A DNA stretch of 46,535 bases, from NCBI GenBank assembly GCA_003220675.1, contig QHTD01000064.1, forward strand, positions 1 to 46,535, read 5' to 3'. This DNA is from Candidatus Rokuibacteriota bacterium (GTDB lineage Bacteria > Methylomirabilota > Methylomirabilia > Rokubacteriales > CSP1-6). Of the stretch, positions 25,544 through 34,140 are shown one piece after another (the stretch's first letter is position 1; the number at the start of each line of letters is the position of its first letter). The notes under the pieces were generated by a model that saw only the letters and a program-made list of their open reading frames with translations, had not been told where the DNA came from and did not search any database. Both the position numbers and the translations under genes were made by a program.

Positions 25544-26719
25544 TCAGTGTCCTCCGACCGCGGCCCCGTGGCCTTTGACGACCTCCGCCGCGCGCGCGGC
25601 GGGCGGCGTGTTGCGGCTCCGGCCGATCGTGACCTTGCCGTCGATCAGGACCATCGAGATCCCGGGGAGGTCGCCGGCCGCGAGCGCCGACAGCGCGTCC
25701 GTGCCCACGGAGCCCGTCGGCGCGTCGCAGACGACGAGGTCGGCCTCCCGGCCCTCCGCAAGCGTCCCGACGCCGAGCTTGTAGACGCGCGCGGTGTTGC
25801 CCGTGGCGCACGCGACCGCCTCGGCCGGTGGCATGCCGCCGAGGGCCGCGAGCAGCGCGAGCGTCCGGAGCACGCCGAGCGGGATGACGCCCGTGCCCGA
25901 GGGCGCGTCGTTGCCGATGATGATCCGGTGCGTGGCGCGCGCGGCGGTCGCGACGCGGAGCGTGTGGAGCGCGGTCTTCATGTTCCCGCACTGGACGATC
26001 TCGAGGGCCATGTCGGTGGCGACCAGCCGCTCGATCTCCGCGGGCGTCATCGAGGTGGTCCCGCCGTTGATGTGGCCGACGACGTCGGGAGCCGCTTCGA
26101 GGACGACGTCGGCGTTGATGGGGCTCGAGCCGGCGATCGAGGGGCCGCCCGTGTGGATGGTCACCGTCATCCCGTGCGTCTTGGCCCAGCGGACCATCGG
26201 CGCCGCGTCCTTGCCGGACCTGACCGAGCCGAGCCCGATCTCGCCGACGAGTCGCACACCCGCCGCGGCCATCTCGGCGAAGTCGTTCTCGACCATGCCG
26301 AGCTCGAGGATGGGCGCTCCCGCATGGACCTTCACGCCGCCAGGCCGGAAGTTCGCATACGCCTTCGCCGCGACGATCGCGAGCGCCTTGAGCCCCACGA
26401 CATCCCTCGGGCGCCCGGGGAGGTGCACCTCGCCCGCCGAGATCGCGGTCGTGACACCGCCGTTCATCATCGAGTCGATGAAGTCCACCGTGCGCTGGCG
26501 CGGCGTGAAGTCGCCGAACACCGGGTGAACGTGGGAGTCGATGAGGCCCGGCATGACGGTCGTTCCGTTGGCGTCGATCACCGTGTCCGCGTCGTCGTCG
26601 AGCCCATCGCCGACCCGAGCGATCTTCCCGTCCCGGATCAGCAGCGAGTCGCCCTCGAGGATAGGTCGCCGAATGTCTCCGCTGACCAGGGCTCCGATGT
26701 TTCGAATGAGCGTCTTCAT
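25544..26719 (-). CDS. Enamidase-like amidohydrolase
   Basis: A 391-residue amidohydrolase-superfamily enzyme. The metal centre would use H63-x-H65 (DSHVHP), E160 (VGEIGLG), H189 (IHTGG), H216 (GHINGG) and D271 (NDAPSGTG). The layout, the VGE-x-GLG motif and the NTPPAARAA C-terminus closely resemble the enamidase of the Eubacterium barkeri nicotinate pathway, from memory; that enzyme opens a six-membered cyclic enamide by hydrolysis. ATG 26719 overlaps the LivF stop (ATGA), so it is translated right after the importer. It shares the operon with a molybdenum hydroxylase and an LLM oxidoreductase, which supports a ring-cleavage role. Confidence 0.82.
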   Translation of the reverse strand: MKTLIRNIGALVSGDIRRPILEGDSLLIRDGKIARVGDGLDDDADTVIDANGTTVMPGLIDSHVHPVFGDFTPRQRTVDFIDSMMNGGVTTAISAGEVHLPGRPRDVVGLKALAIVAAKAYANFRPGGVKVHAGAPILELGMVENDFAEMAAAGVRLVGEIGLGSVRSGKDAAPMVRWAKTHGMTVTIHTGGPSIAGSSPINADVVLEAAPDVVGHINGGTTSMTPAEIERLVATDMALEIVQCGNMKTALHTLRVATAARATHRIIIGNDAPSGTGVIPLGVLRTLALLAALGGMPPAEAVACATGNTARVYKLGVGTLAEGREADLVVCDAPTGSVGTDALSALAAGDLPGISMVLIDGKVTIGRSRNTPPAARAAEVVKGHGAAVGGH

Positions 26720-27417
26720 ACGCTGAGGTACGCCCTCCGTAGAGACTCGTTGGCGTCGAGGTGCCCGAACGAGCCCTCGAACCGGATCTGCCCCTTCTCG
26801 ATGATGTACGCGCGGTCCGCGAGCCGCCGGGCGAACTTCACGTTCTGCTCGGACAAGAGAATCGTGAGCCCGCTGCCCTTGAGGGCGGCGATGTTCTCCG
26901 CGAGCGCGCGCACGACCACCGGCGCGAGCCCCTCCGACGGCTCGTCCAGCAGGAGGAGCCGCGGGTTGGTCATCAGCGTCCGCGCGATCGTCAGCATCTG
27001 CTGCTCGCCGCCGGAGAGGCTCGCGCCGCGCTGGCCGCCGAGCTCCCGGAGCTTCGGGAAGAGCCCGAAGACGCGCTCGACCGTCCACCCGCCGCCGGGC
27101 CGCTCGCCGACCCTCAGGTTCTCGACCACCGTGAGGTCGCCGAAGATCCGCCGGTCCTCCGGCACCAAGCCGATGCCCAGGCGCGAGATCTCGTGGGTGC
27201 GGAGCCCGCGCAGCGACCGTCCCTCGTACAGGATCTCGCCTCCCGTCACGTCTACCAGCCCGACGATGGACTTGAGCGTCGTCGTCTTGCCGGCGCCGTT
27301 CCGGCCGAGCAGCGAGACGACCTCCCCTTCCCGCGCTGCGAGGTCCACGCCGTACAGCACGTGGCTCCGACCATAGTAGGCGTGGACCTGCCGGAGCTCC
27401 AGCATCACGTCGTCCAC
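26716..27417 (-). CDS. livF: Branched-chain amino acid-type ABC transporter ATP-binding protein LivF
   Basis: A 233-residue ABC ATPase: Walker A GRNGAGKTT, signature LSGGEQQML, Walker B LLLLDEPSEGLAP, and the E-D-R block LVPEDRRIFGDLTV typical of LivF. It starts 13 bp inside the end of LivG. LivF pairs with LivG below the LivHM permease to import branched-chain amino acids, amides, or other hydrophilic small compounds. In this operon the solute is probably the substrate of the enamidase and the oxidoreductases. Confidence 0.92.
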   Translation of the reverse strand: MDDVMLELRQVHAYYGRSHVLYGVDLAAREGEVVSLLGRNGAGKTTTLKSIVGLVDVTGGEILYEGRSLRGLRTHEISRLGIGLVPEDRRIFGDLTVVENLRVGERPGGGWTVERVFGLFPKLRELGGQRGASLSGGEQQMLTIARTLMTNPRLLLLDEPSEGLAPVVVRALAENIAALKGSGLTILLSEQNVKFARRLADRAYIIEKGQIRFEGSFGHLDANESLRRAYLSV

Positions 27418-28163
27418 GCCTCCTCCCCCAGGTACACCGCCTGGACCTCCGGGTCGGCGCGCACCTCGTCCGGCGCGCCGTCGGCGATGACGCGCCCCTG
27501 GTGCAGCACCATGATGCGCCCCGCGATCGCGAAGACGACGTCCATGTCGTGCTCGGTGAAGAGCACCGTCAGCGTCCGCTCGCGCGCGATCGACGCGGTG
27601 AGCGCCATGAGCGCGCCGCGCTCCGCCGGAGCCATGCCTGCGGTCGGCTCGTCGAGGAGCAGGAGCTCGGGGTCGTTCGCGAGCGCGATCGCCAGCTCGA
27701 GCTTCTTCAGGTCGCCGTAGGCGAGCACGCCCGCGGGCCGCACCGCCTGGTCGGCCAGCCCCACCTGCTCGAGGAGCGCCAGCGACCGCTCGACCTCGAG
27801 GCCGTCCGCCGGCCGCCGGAGCATCCGGCTGTCGCCGGTGTGCGAGAGGCGTGCGACCCGCACGTTCTCGAGCGCGCTGAGCGTCGCGAAGGTCGCGGTG
27901 ATCTGGAACGTGCGGCTCACGCCTCGCCGCCAGATGACGTAGGGCGCCAGCCCGAGGATCTGCTCCCCGCGGTACGCGACCGCGCCGCCGTCGGCGCGGA
28001 GCTGGCCGGCGAGGATGTTGAAGAACGTCGACTTGCCGGCGCCGTTCGGGCCGATCAGCGCACGGATCTCGCCGCGCGCCAGATCGAAGCTCACGCCGTC
28101 CACCGCGCGGACGCCGCCGAACGCTTTGCGGACATCACGCACCCGGAGCAGCGGCTCAGGCAC
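27405..28163 (-). CDS. livG: Branched-chain amino acid-type ABC transporter ATP-binding protein LivG
   Basis: A 252-residue ABC ATPase with Walker A GPNGAGKST, the LivG motif GVSRTFQITATFATLSALENV, and Walker B LLLLDEPTAGMAP; the usual LSxGQ signature reads LAYGDLKKLE. The start overlaps the permease gene by 8 bp and its end overlaps LivF. It works with LivF and the fused permease in one importer. Confidence 0.92.
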   Translation of the reverse strand: MPEPLLRVRDVRKAFGGVRAVDGVSFDLARGEIRALIGPNGAGKSTFFNILAGQLRADGGAVAYRGEQILGLAPYVIWRRGVSRTFQITATFATLSALENVRVARLSHTGDSRMLRRPADGLEVERSLALLEQVGLADQAVRPAGVLAYGDLKKLELAIALANDPELLLLDEPTAGMAPAERGALMALTASIARERTLTVLFTEHDMDVVFAIAGRIMVLHQGRVIADGAPDEVRADPEVQAVYLGEEAWTT

Positions 28164-29988
28164 GACGACGGTCTCCGACCACTCCGAGAATCCCGCGCGG
28201 AAAGACCAGCACGAGCAGGATCAGGATGGCGCCGAGGACGAGCTGCCAGTAGTCCGTGTACCTCGTCGCCACCGTGTCGAGGAGCTTGTAGACCGCCGCG
28301 CCTACCGGCGCGCCGGCCAGCGCCTGCACGCCGCCGAGCAGCACCATCACGAGCGGCTCCACCGACATCGGCACGGCCAGGTAATCGGGGAAGACGCTGC
28401 CCTTCAGAAACACGAACGTCCCGCCGGCGAGACCGCCGAAGAAGCCCGCGACGATGAACGCCAGCCACTGGTGGAGCCGGATGTTGATCCCGACCGTCTC
28501 CGCCCGCGGGGCATGGTCTCGCGCGGCCCGGAGCGTGAGGCCGAACGGCGCCCGCTCGACCAGCGCGAGGAGGGCGATCCCGCCGCCGCAGCTCGCGAGC
28601 GCCAGGTAGTAGTAGGCGAGCGGCCCCGCCAGCCACGGGGCGGGCCAGATGCCGAGCAGGCCGTTGTCGCCGCCCGTGACGTCGTACCACTGGTGGACGA
28701 TCGCAAAGGCGATCTGGGCGAAGGCGAGCGTGAGCATCGCGAAGTAGATCGAGGACAGGCGCACGCAGAAGTAACCGTACAGGGCGGCGCACACGGCCGC
28801 CGCGAGGGGCGCGGCGGCGAGTGCCACGAGCATCGGCGCCTTCGCCCACGTCACGCAGAGCGCCGCGCCGTAGGCGCCGAGTCCGAAGCTGGCCGCGTGG
28901 CCGAACGACACCATCCCGCCCGTTCCCATCAGGAGGTGGAGGCTCGCGGCGAACAGAGCGAAGGCGAGGATCTCGACCAGCACCCAGACGTGGAACGTCG
29001 GCAGCACGGGCGGCACGACGATCAGCAGGGCTACGACGGCAGCCATCCACGGTCGCGGCACGCGGAGAGCGCTCGCCGTAACGATGGCGCCACCGGCGGT
29101 CCGCGGCTGGGCGGGGGGCCGCCCGAGCAACCCCCACGGCCGCACGATCAGGATGACCGCCATCACGACGAACATCATGACGAGCGACGCCCTGGGGAGC
29201 ACGAGGACGCCGAACGCGTCGATGACGCCGATGACGACCGCGGCGAGCAGCGCACCGGGGACCGAGCCCATGCCGCCGACGACGACCACGACGAACGCCT
29301 CGGTGATGATCGACGTGTCCATCACGTTGGTCAGCGCCTGCCGCGGGACCTGGAGCGCTCCGCCCAGCCCCGCGAGGAACGAGCCGAGAACGAACACCGA
29401 GGTGAAGAGCCGCGCCTGATCGACGCCCAGCACGGCGACCATCTCGCGGTCCTGCGTCGCCGCGCGGATCAGGACGCCCCACCGCGTCCGATAGAAGAGC
29501 CACCAGAGGGCGGCGGCGACGAGCGGCCCCAGCGCGATCAGCGCGAGGTCGTACGTCGGGAAGAGCTGGCCGGCAACCGGGACCGAGCCCGCGAGCCCCG
29601 GCGCGGCCGGCCCCGTCAGGTTCTCGCTGCCCCAGAAGAACTTCACGCCGTCGGCGATCACCAGCACCAGCGCGAACGTGAGGAGGAGCTGATAGAGCTC
29701 GGGCGCCCGGTACACGCGCCGCAGGAGGACCACCTCGACGCCGAGGCCCGCGAGGCCGACGGACGCCGCGGCGAGCGGCACGGCAACGTAGAACGCCGCC
29801 ACGCCGAGCGGCAGCGTCGCGGTGAGCGTGTAGGTGAGGTACGCGGCGAGCATGTAGAAGGAGCCGTGGGCGAAGTTGACGATGCGGGTGACGCCGAAGA
29901 TGAGCGAGAGCCCGGAGGCGATGAGGAAGAGCACCATCGCGTGCGCCAGGCCCGACAGCAGCTGGATCAGAATCAGCGACGGGGACAT
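28156..29988 (-). CDS. Fused LivH-LivM ABC transporter permease
   Basis: A 610-residue permease in which a LivH-like half (residues about 1-290, GLSLIFGVTRIVNFAHGSFYM; EAFVVVVVGGMGS) is joined to a LivM-like half (about 310-600; GTGGMVSFGHAASFGLGAYGAA; SVEPLVMVLLGG). In most bacteria these are two genes. Each half shows the expected row of hydrophobic segments and both have the cytoplasmic loop for an ATPase. The fusion fixes the stoichiometry of the permease. It lies 180 bp after the binding-protein gene, across a strong inverted repeat. Confidence 0.9.
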   Translation of the reverse strand: MSPSLILIQLLSGLAHAMVLFLIASGLSLIFGVTRIVNFAHGSFYMLAAYLTYTLTATLPLGVAAFYVAVPLAAASVGLAGLGVEVVLLRRVYRAPELYQLLLTFALVLVIADGVKFFWGSENLTGPAAPGLAGSVPVAGQLFPTYDLALIALGPLVAAALWWLFYRTRWGVLIRAATQDREMVAVLGVDQARLFTSVFVLGSFLAGLGGALQVPRQALTNVMDTSIITEAFVVVVVGGMGSVPGALLAAVVIGVIDAFGVLVLPRASLVMMFVVMAVILIVRPWGLLGRPPAQPRTAGGAIVTASALRVPRPWMAAVVALLIVVPPVLPTFHVWVLVEILAFALFAASLHLLMGTGGMVSFGHAASFGLGAYGAALCVTWAKAPMLVALAAAPLAAAVCAALYGYFCVRLSSIYFAMLTLAFAQIAFAIVHQWYDVTGGDNGLLGIWPAPWLAGPLAYYYLALASCGGGIALLALVERAPFGLTLRAARDHAPRAETVGINIRLHQWLAFIVAGFFGGLAGGTFVFLKGSVFPDYLAVPMSVEPLVMVLLGGVQALAGAPVGAAVYKLLDTVATRYTDYWQLVLGAILILLVLVFPRGILGVVGDRRRA

Positions 29989-30009
29989 GTGGCAAGAGGC
30001 GACGGGGAG

Positions 30010-30160
30010 GCGGGCAGGCGGCGGGGCCCGGGTGGGGTCCGAAGACCCGTTCGCGCCGACCGCGGCTGCGCGCTAGGCGTTGCCTGGAACACCGCCGCGG
30101 CCCGCCGCGCGCCAGAGCGCGTGGTCGCCGGACCCCGCCCGGGCCCCGCCGCCTGCCCGC
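30010..30160 (-). repeat. 32-bp inverted repeat in the gap between the Liv binding-protein and permease genes
   Basis: Arm 30010-30041 is the reverse complement of 30129-30160, with one T/G (wobble) position in 32 and an 87-nt loop. The arms are G/C-only stretches. In the transcript this would be one long stem in the 180 bp between the binding-protein stop and the permease start. Such hairpins often stabilise the binding-protein mRNA and lower downstream expression. The 151-bp unit could instead be a small mobile or extragenic palindromic element. The 29989-30168 gap holds no gene I can support. Confidence 0.85.
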
Positions 30161-30168
30161 TCCGTGCG

Positions 30169-31383
30169 CTAGTTCCCCGTGCGCATCTTCTTCACTTCGT
30201 CGTCCGAGGGCAGGACTCTGTCGCCCGCGATGTACTCGTAGTTGACGATGATCCCGACGCCGCGCTTGGCGTCGAGCTTGGTCGTGCCGACCCACGCACC
30301 CATCGTCGACTGACCGTCTGACGCGCGGAAGCTGATCGGTCCGATCGGCGTCTCGACCGTGAGCCCGCGGAACGCGGCGACGAGCTTGTCGGTGTCCGTC
30401 GAGCCCGCCTTCCGGATCGCCTCGGCGATCGAGAGGTACGTGACGTAGCCGACCAGCGAGCCGAGCACCGGGTTCTTGTCCGTGCGCTTCATGAACTTGG
30501 CGACGAACTCCCTGTGCGCGGGCAGCTGGATGTCGTACCAGGGGTAGCCCGTGACGAGCATGCCCTCGGGCGCCTCGAGCTTGAGCGGATCGATGTACTC
30601 GGGCTCGCCGAGCAGGATGCCGACGACGAACATCTTCTTGAAGACGCCCCGCTTGTCCGCCTCTCGGACGAACGCGATCCAGTCGCTGCCGAAGAGCGAG
30701 ACGTAGAGCGCGTCGGGGCTCTGCGCGAGGATCGCCGTCACGAACTGGCTCGGCTCGATCTTGCCGAGCGTCGGCCAGTGCTCACCGACGATCTGCACGT
30801 CGGGCCGGAGCTCTTTCAGGCGGTCGCGGAACGTCTCCCATGCCCGTTTGCCGTACTCATAATTCGGTCCGATCGCGGCCCACCTCGTGGGCTTGAGCTT
30901 GGCCGCCTTCTCGGCGAGCATGCGCCCCTGCTCGTACGTGTTGGGGCGCACCCTGAAGACGTAGTCGTGACCCTTCGCCCACGTGAGCGCCTCGGTGAGC
31001 GGCTCCGCCGCGACGAAGAGGACCTTGTTCTGCTTCGCCCAGTCCGAGACCGCGAGGCCGACGTTCGACAGGAACGTTCCCGAGATCAGGGCGACCTTCT
31101 CCGACGCCACCAGCTCCTGCGCGTGCTTCTGGGCCTCGGCGGGCTGGCCCTTGTCGTCGCGGAAGATGACCTCGATCTTGCGGCCGAGCACACCGCCCTT
31201 CGCGTTGACCTCGTCGACCGCCATCTCGACCGCCTGCCGGTACGGTCCGGTGAACGGTGCGCCGATGCCGCTGAACGAGTTGATCTCCCCGATCCTGATC
31301 GGCGCCTGCTGCGCCGTGGCCGGCGCCGCCGTCGCGAAGACCACGATGGTCGCAAGCACTCCGAGAACGCGGTGTCGTCTCAT
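30169..31383 (-). CDS. Liv-type ABC transporter substrate-binding protein
   Basis: A 404-residue periplasmic binding protein of the amide-urea/branched-chain type. Residues 1-27 are a signal peptide (RRHRVLGVLATIVVFATAAPATAQQ). The mature part starts PIRIGEINSFSGIGAPFTGPYRQ, with LGRKIEVIFRDDKGQPAEAQKHAQELV as expected of ligand-binding family 6. ATG 31383 is the only credible start; a G-run lies just upstream. It is the first gene of the long minus-strand operon. The nature of the ligand is unknown, but the downstream enzymes suggest a ring or amide compound rather than leucine. Confidence 0.9.
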   Translation of the reverse strand: MRRHRVLGVLATIVVFATAAPATAQQAPIRIGEINSFSGIGAPFTGPYRQAVEMAVDEVNAKGGVLGRKIEVIFRDDKGQPAEAQKHAQELVASEKVALISGTFLSNVGLAVSDWAKQNKVLFVAAEPLTEALTWAKGHDYVFRVRPNTYEQGRMLAEKAAKLKPTRWAAIGPNYEYGKRAWETFRDRLKELRPDVQIVGEHWPTLGKIEPSQFVTAILAQSPDALYVSLFGSDWIAFVREADKRGVFKKMFVVGILLGEPEYIDPLKLEAPEGMLVTGYPWYDIQLPAHREFVAKFMKRTDKNPVLGSLVGYVTYLSIAEAIRKAGSTDTDKLVAAFRGLTVETPIGPISFRASDGQSTMGAWVGTTKLDAKRGVGIIVNYEYIAGDRVLPSDDEVKKMRTGN

Positions 31384-31408
31384 CGCGAGCCCCCCCGTGG
31401 TGCGGCTA

Positions 31409-31437
31409 AATGTCGGGCCAAAGCACGGAGAAGTCAA
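31409..31437 (-). promoter_or_regulatory. Candidate promoter of the Liv/enamidase operon
   Basis: TTGACT (31437-31432), a 17-bp spacer and GACATT (31414-31409) on the minus strand, 25 nt upstream of ATG 31383. The -35 is good, the -10 is weak (three of six). Confidence 0.35.
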
Positions 31438-31484
31438 GCGCGGGGCGCCGTGCCGCTCACGCGCTCGCCTCGCGACGGCGGTGG

Positions 31485-31490
31485 TAGACT
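31485..31490 (+). promoter_or_regulatory. Candidate leaderless -10 element of the UroD gene
   Basis: TAGACT, 6 nt before ATG 31497, with no purine-rich ribosome binding site. This fits a transcript that starts at the ATG. Confidence 0.35.
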
Positions 31491-31496
31491 CCCCGC

Positions 31497-32483
31497 ATGA
31501 CGAAGCGCGAGCGCGTCGTCGCCGCCCTCGGAGGGCAGCCGGTCGATCGTCCACCCGTCGCGTTCTGGCGCCACGCGCCCGACGTCGACCACACGGCCAA
31601 GGGTCTCGCGGAGGCGATGCTCAGCTTCCACCGGCGGTTCGACCTCGACCTCGTCAAGGTCATGTCGAGCGGCGTCTACTGCGTCGAGGACTGGGGGTGC
31701 CGGGTCGCCGACACCGGCGCGCCGAGCGGCGCCAAGCAGTGCGTCGAGCACGCCGTCAGGGCCGCGGCGGACTGGGCGCGCGTGCGCGAGCTCGACCCCG
31801 GCGGCGGCGCGCTGGGCCGCGAGCTCGAGGCGGTGCGCCTCATCGTCCGCGGGCGGCACGACGACGCGCCGGTGCTCCACACCGTCTTCACACCGCTCAC
31901 GATCGCGAAGAAGCTCGCCGGCGACCGGCTGCGCGACGACCTGCGCGCGGCACCTGCCGCGGTCGAGGGCGCGCTCGAGACGATCACCCGGACGATGACG
32001 CGCTACGCGAATGCGGCGTTGGACGCGGGCGCGGACGGGCTCTTCGTCGCGACCCAGACGGCGACCCGCGAGGCGCTCGCCGCGGAGGCGCTGGCGCGGT
32101 TCGAGCTGCCATACACCCGCCGCCTCGTCGAGGCCGTCGCAGGACGGGCGACGCTCACGCTACTGCATATCCACGGCCGCGAGATCGCCTTCGACGAGCT
32201 GGCGGCGCTCCCCGTCCACGCGATCAACTGGCACGACCGGCTGACGCCGCCCACGCTCGGCGCCGCGCGCCGCCGCTTCGCGGGCGCGGCCGTCGGCGGC
32301 CTCAGCGAGTGGGAGACGCTCCGCCGCGGTCCCGTCCGCGCGATCGCCGACGAGGTGGACGACGCCGTCCGCCAGACCGGCGGCCGCGGCGTGATCGTGG
32401 CTCCCGGGTGCGTGCTGCCGCTCGACGTGCCGGAGGCGCATCTGGACGCCGTCGTCGACGCCGTCAAGAGGAGCCGGCCATGA
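31497..32483 (+). CDS. Uroporphyrinogen decarboxylase (URO-D) family protein
   Basis: A 328-residue URO-D-fold protein starting TKRERVVAALGGQPVDRPPVAFWRH, like the start of uroporphyrinogen decarboxylase and the MtaA/CmuA-type methyltransferases. It contains TLLHIHGRE and, near the end, VAPGCVLPLDVPE, where methyltransferase members carry metal-binding His/Cys residues. The context (cupin, extradiol dioxygenase, oxidoreductases) makes haem synthesis unlikely; a demethylase or other catabolic URO-D is the better guess. The family cannot be refined further. The next gene, a cupin, begins 34 bp downstream with GGAGGAGG ahead of it. Confidence 0.82.
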   Translation: MTKRERVVAALGGQPVDRPPVAFWRHAPDVDHTAKGLAEAMLSFHRRFDLDLVKVMSSGVYCVEDWGCRVADTGAPSGAKQCVEHAVRAAADWARVRELDPGGGALGRELEAVRLIVRGRHDDAPVLHTVFTPLTIAKKLAGDRLRDDLRAAPAAVEGALETITRTMTRYANAALDAGADGLFVATQTATREALAAEALARFELPYTRRLVEAVAGRATLTLLHIHGREIAFDELAALPVHAINWHDRLTPPTLGAARRRFAGAAVGGLSEWETLRRGPVRAIADEVDDAVRQTGGRGVIVAPGCVLPLDVPEAHLDAVVDAVKRSRP

Positions 32484-32516
32484 AGTACACTTGAGCCGCT
32501 CACGGAGGAGGCCGCC

Positions 32517-32897
32517 ATGGACGACGAGGTCGCTGTCGCCGCGACGACGAGGGTCGCGCAGGTGTTCGATCTCCACGCGCTCAAGGCCTTCGCGCCCGAC
32601 AAGCGCGTGCGGAAGATGCTCTTCAAGACGGAACAACTCTGGTCCGAGATCGCCTGCTACGAGCCGGGACAATCCACCGTCATGCACACGCACCCCCGGG
32701 AGGAAGAAGCGATCTTCGTGCTCGAGGGCACCGCGAACATGAACATCGCGGGCGAGGAGGTCGTGGTGCCCGGCGGGTCCGTCGTGAAGTTCCCGAGCAA
32801 CGTCCCCCACGACGTGCGCAATCTCCGGAACGAGCGCTGCGTCATCATGTTCATCAAGGCGAATCCGAAGATCCTGAGGGGCGTGTCCGATGGGTAA
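32517..32897 (+). CDS. Cupin domain protein
   Basis: A 126-residue single-domain cupin. Motif 1 is MHTHPREEEAIFVLEG (metal ligands H-x-H-x-E-type) and motif 2 is VPHDVRN. Small cupins in catabolic clusters often isomerise, decarboxylate or regulate. A strong ribosome binding site (GGAGGAGG) lies 7 nt before ATG. Its 3' end overlaps the start of the LigA-like gene by 8 bp, so the two are co-translated. Confidence 0.82.
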   Translation: MDDEVAVAATTRVAQVFDLHALKAFAPDKRVRKMLFKTEQLWSEIACYEPGQSTVMHTHPREEEAIFVLEGTANMNIAGEEVVVPGGSVVKFPSNVPHDVRNLRNERCVIMFIKANPKILRGVSDG

Positions 32898-33231
32898 CGT
32901 CGAACGCTGCGACAAGACGCTGCCGACCAACGAGATGATGTTCTACGTCCGGCGCGACCCCGCGCTTCGGGCGCGCTGGCTCACGGATCTCCGTGGGATC
33001 GCGACGGAGTTCGGCCTGAGCCGCGCGGAGTACGAGGCGATCCGTGACCGAGACCCGAAACGGCTCATGGACCTCGGCGTTCACCAGTACTATGTCCCGC
33101 AGATCCTGCGCCTGTTCTTCGGCGCCGCCCAGAACACCAACGCGAGCGCGGCGCTGGAGTGCTACAAGCGCGCCTTCCCGGAGGAGACGGCGAGGGCGAT
33201 GGCGCTGGAGGCGCGACTGGAGGGCACGTAG
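32890..33231 (+). CDS. LigA-like extradiol dioxygenase small (alpha) subunit
   Basis: A 113-residue, mostly helical protein that matches the LigA (protocatechuate 4,5-dioxygenase alpha) type: SRAEYEAIRDRDPKRLMDLGVHQYYVPQILRLFFG. The alpha subunit does not bind metal but caps the active site of the LigB-type partner. It overlaps the cupin gene and is followed 3 bp later by the beta subunit gene, as in the ligAB pairs. Confidence 0.82.
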   Translation: MGNVERCDKTLPTNEMMFYVRRDPALRARWLTDLRGIATEFGLSRAEYEAIRDRDPKRLMDLGVHQYYVPQILRLFFGAAQNTNASAALECYKRAFPEETARAMALEARLEGT

Positions 33232-33234
33232 GCG

Positions 33235-34098
33235 ATGGCAAGGATCGTCGCGGCGATGGCCATGACTCACTCTCCTGGTCTCACCGGCTGGTTCACGCGC
33301 GCGCCCGAGGCGCACCAGCAGCTCGCCCTCGGGGCCACGGCAGAGATGCGACGGCGCCTCGAGGCCGCGCGCCCCGACGTGCTCGTGATGTTCACCAACG
33401 ACCACCTGCTCAACTGGCCGATCAACAACATTCCTGAGTACGCCGTCGGCATCGGCGACGAGCACATCGGCCCGGCCGATTGGTTCGACGAGTGGCTGGG
33501 CATGGAAAAGTACCGCGTCCCCGGCCACCCCGCGCTGGCGCGGTGGATCGTCAACGAGGGGGCGCGCCGGCACCTCCAGTTCGCCTGGCTGCGCCGGATG
33601 CAGTTCGACGACGGGATCTCGGTGCCCACCCACTACCTGAACCCCGACGCGAGGTTCAGGCTCGTCCCGGTCGGGATGAACTGCACCGTGCCGCCGCTGC
33701 CGGCGCCGGAGCGCGCCTACCACGTGGGCACCGTCCTGCGCGACGTCCTCCGGGCCTATCCCGGTGACGATCGCATCGCCGTGATCGCCACGGGCGGGCT
33801 CTCCCACGAGCCGGGTGGACCGCGCTACTTCTGGATCGACGAGGAATTCGACCGGTGGTTCCTCGACTTGCTCGCGAAGGGCGACCACGAGACGCTCCTC
33901 GCCGAGTGCACGCTCGAACGCATGGAGGCGGCGGGCTCCGGCGGAACCGCCGAGCTCCTCTCCTGGTTCCTCGTTCTCGCCATGACCCGCGGCCCTGCGG
34001 ACGTGCTCGCCTACATGCCCGCGATCGCCTGGCGCTCCGGCACGGGCATGGTCGCGTGGAACGAGATCGCCCAGGACCCGGCGCTCGCGATGGACTGA
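33235..34098 (+). CDS. LigB-like class III extradiol dioxygenase catalytic (beta) subunit
   Basis: A 287-residue LigB-fold enzyme. Residues match the LigB active site from memory: H12 (MTHSPG) and H57 (TNDH) as Fe ligands, E240 (GGTAELLSW) as the third ligand, and H191 (LSHEPGG) as the catalytic base. It would cleave a catechol- or gallate-type ring next to the hydroxyls (meta cleavage). Substrates of this branch include protocatechuate, gallate and aminophenols. It comes 3 bp after its LigA-like partner. Confidence 0.87.
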   Translation: MARIVAAMAMTHSPGLTGWFTRAPEAHQQLALGATAEMRRRLEAARPDVLVMFTNDHLLNWPINNIPEYAVGIGDEHIGPADWFDEWLGMEKYRVPGHPALARWIVNEGARRHLQFAWLRRMQFDDGISVPTHYLNPDARFRLVPVGMNCTVPPLPAPERAYHVGTVLRDVLRAYPGDDRIAVIATGGLSHEPGGPRYFWIDEEFDRWFLDLLAKGDHETLLAECTLERMEAAGSGGTAELLSWFLVLAMTRGPADVLAYMPAIAWRSGTGMVAWNEIAQDPALAMD

Positions 34099-34140
34099 GG
34101 CGATGGGCGCCACGCACGCGCTGAACTGCGACACGGCCCG

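Noticed and set aside
32480-32494. Four-codon ATG frame at the end of the URO-D gene
   Set aside because: Too short to be a gene; its ATG overlaps the TGA stop by chance.
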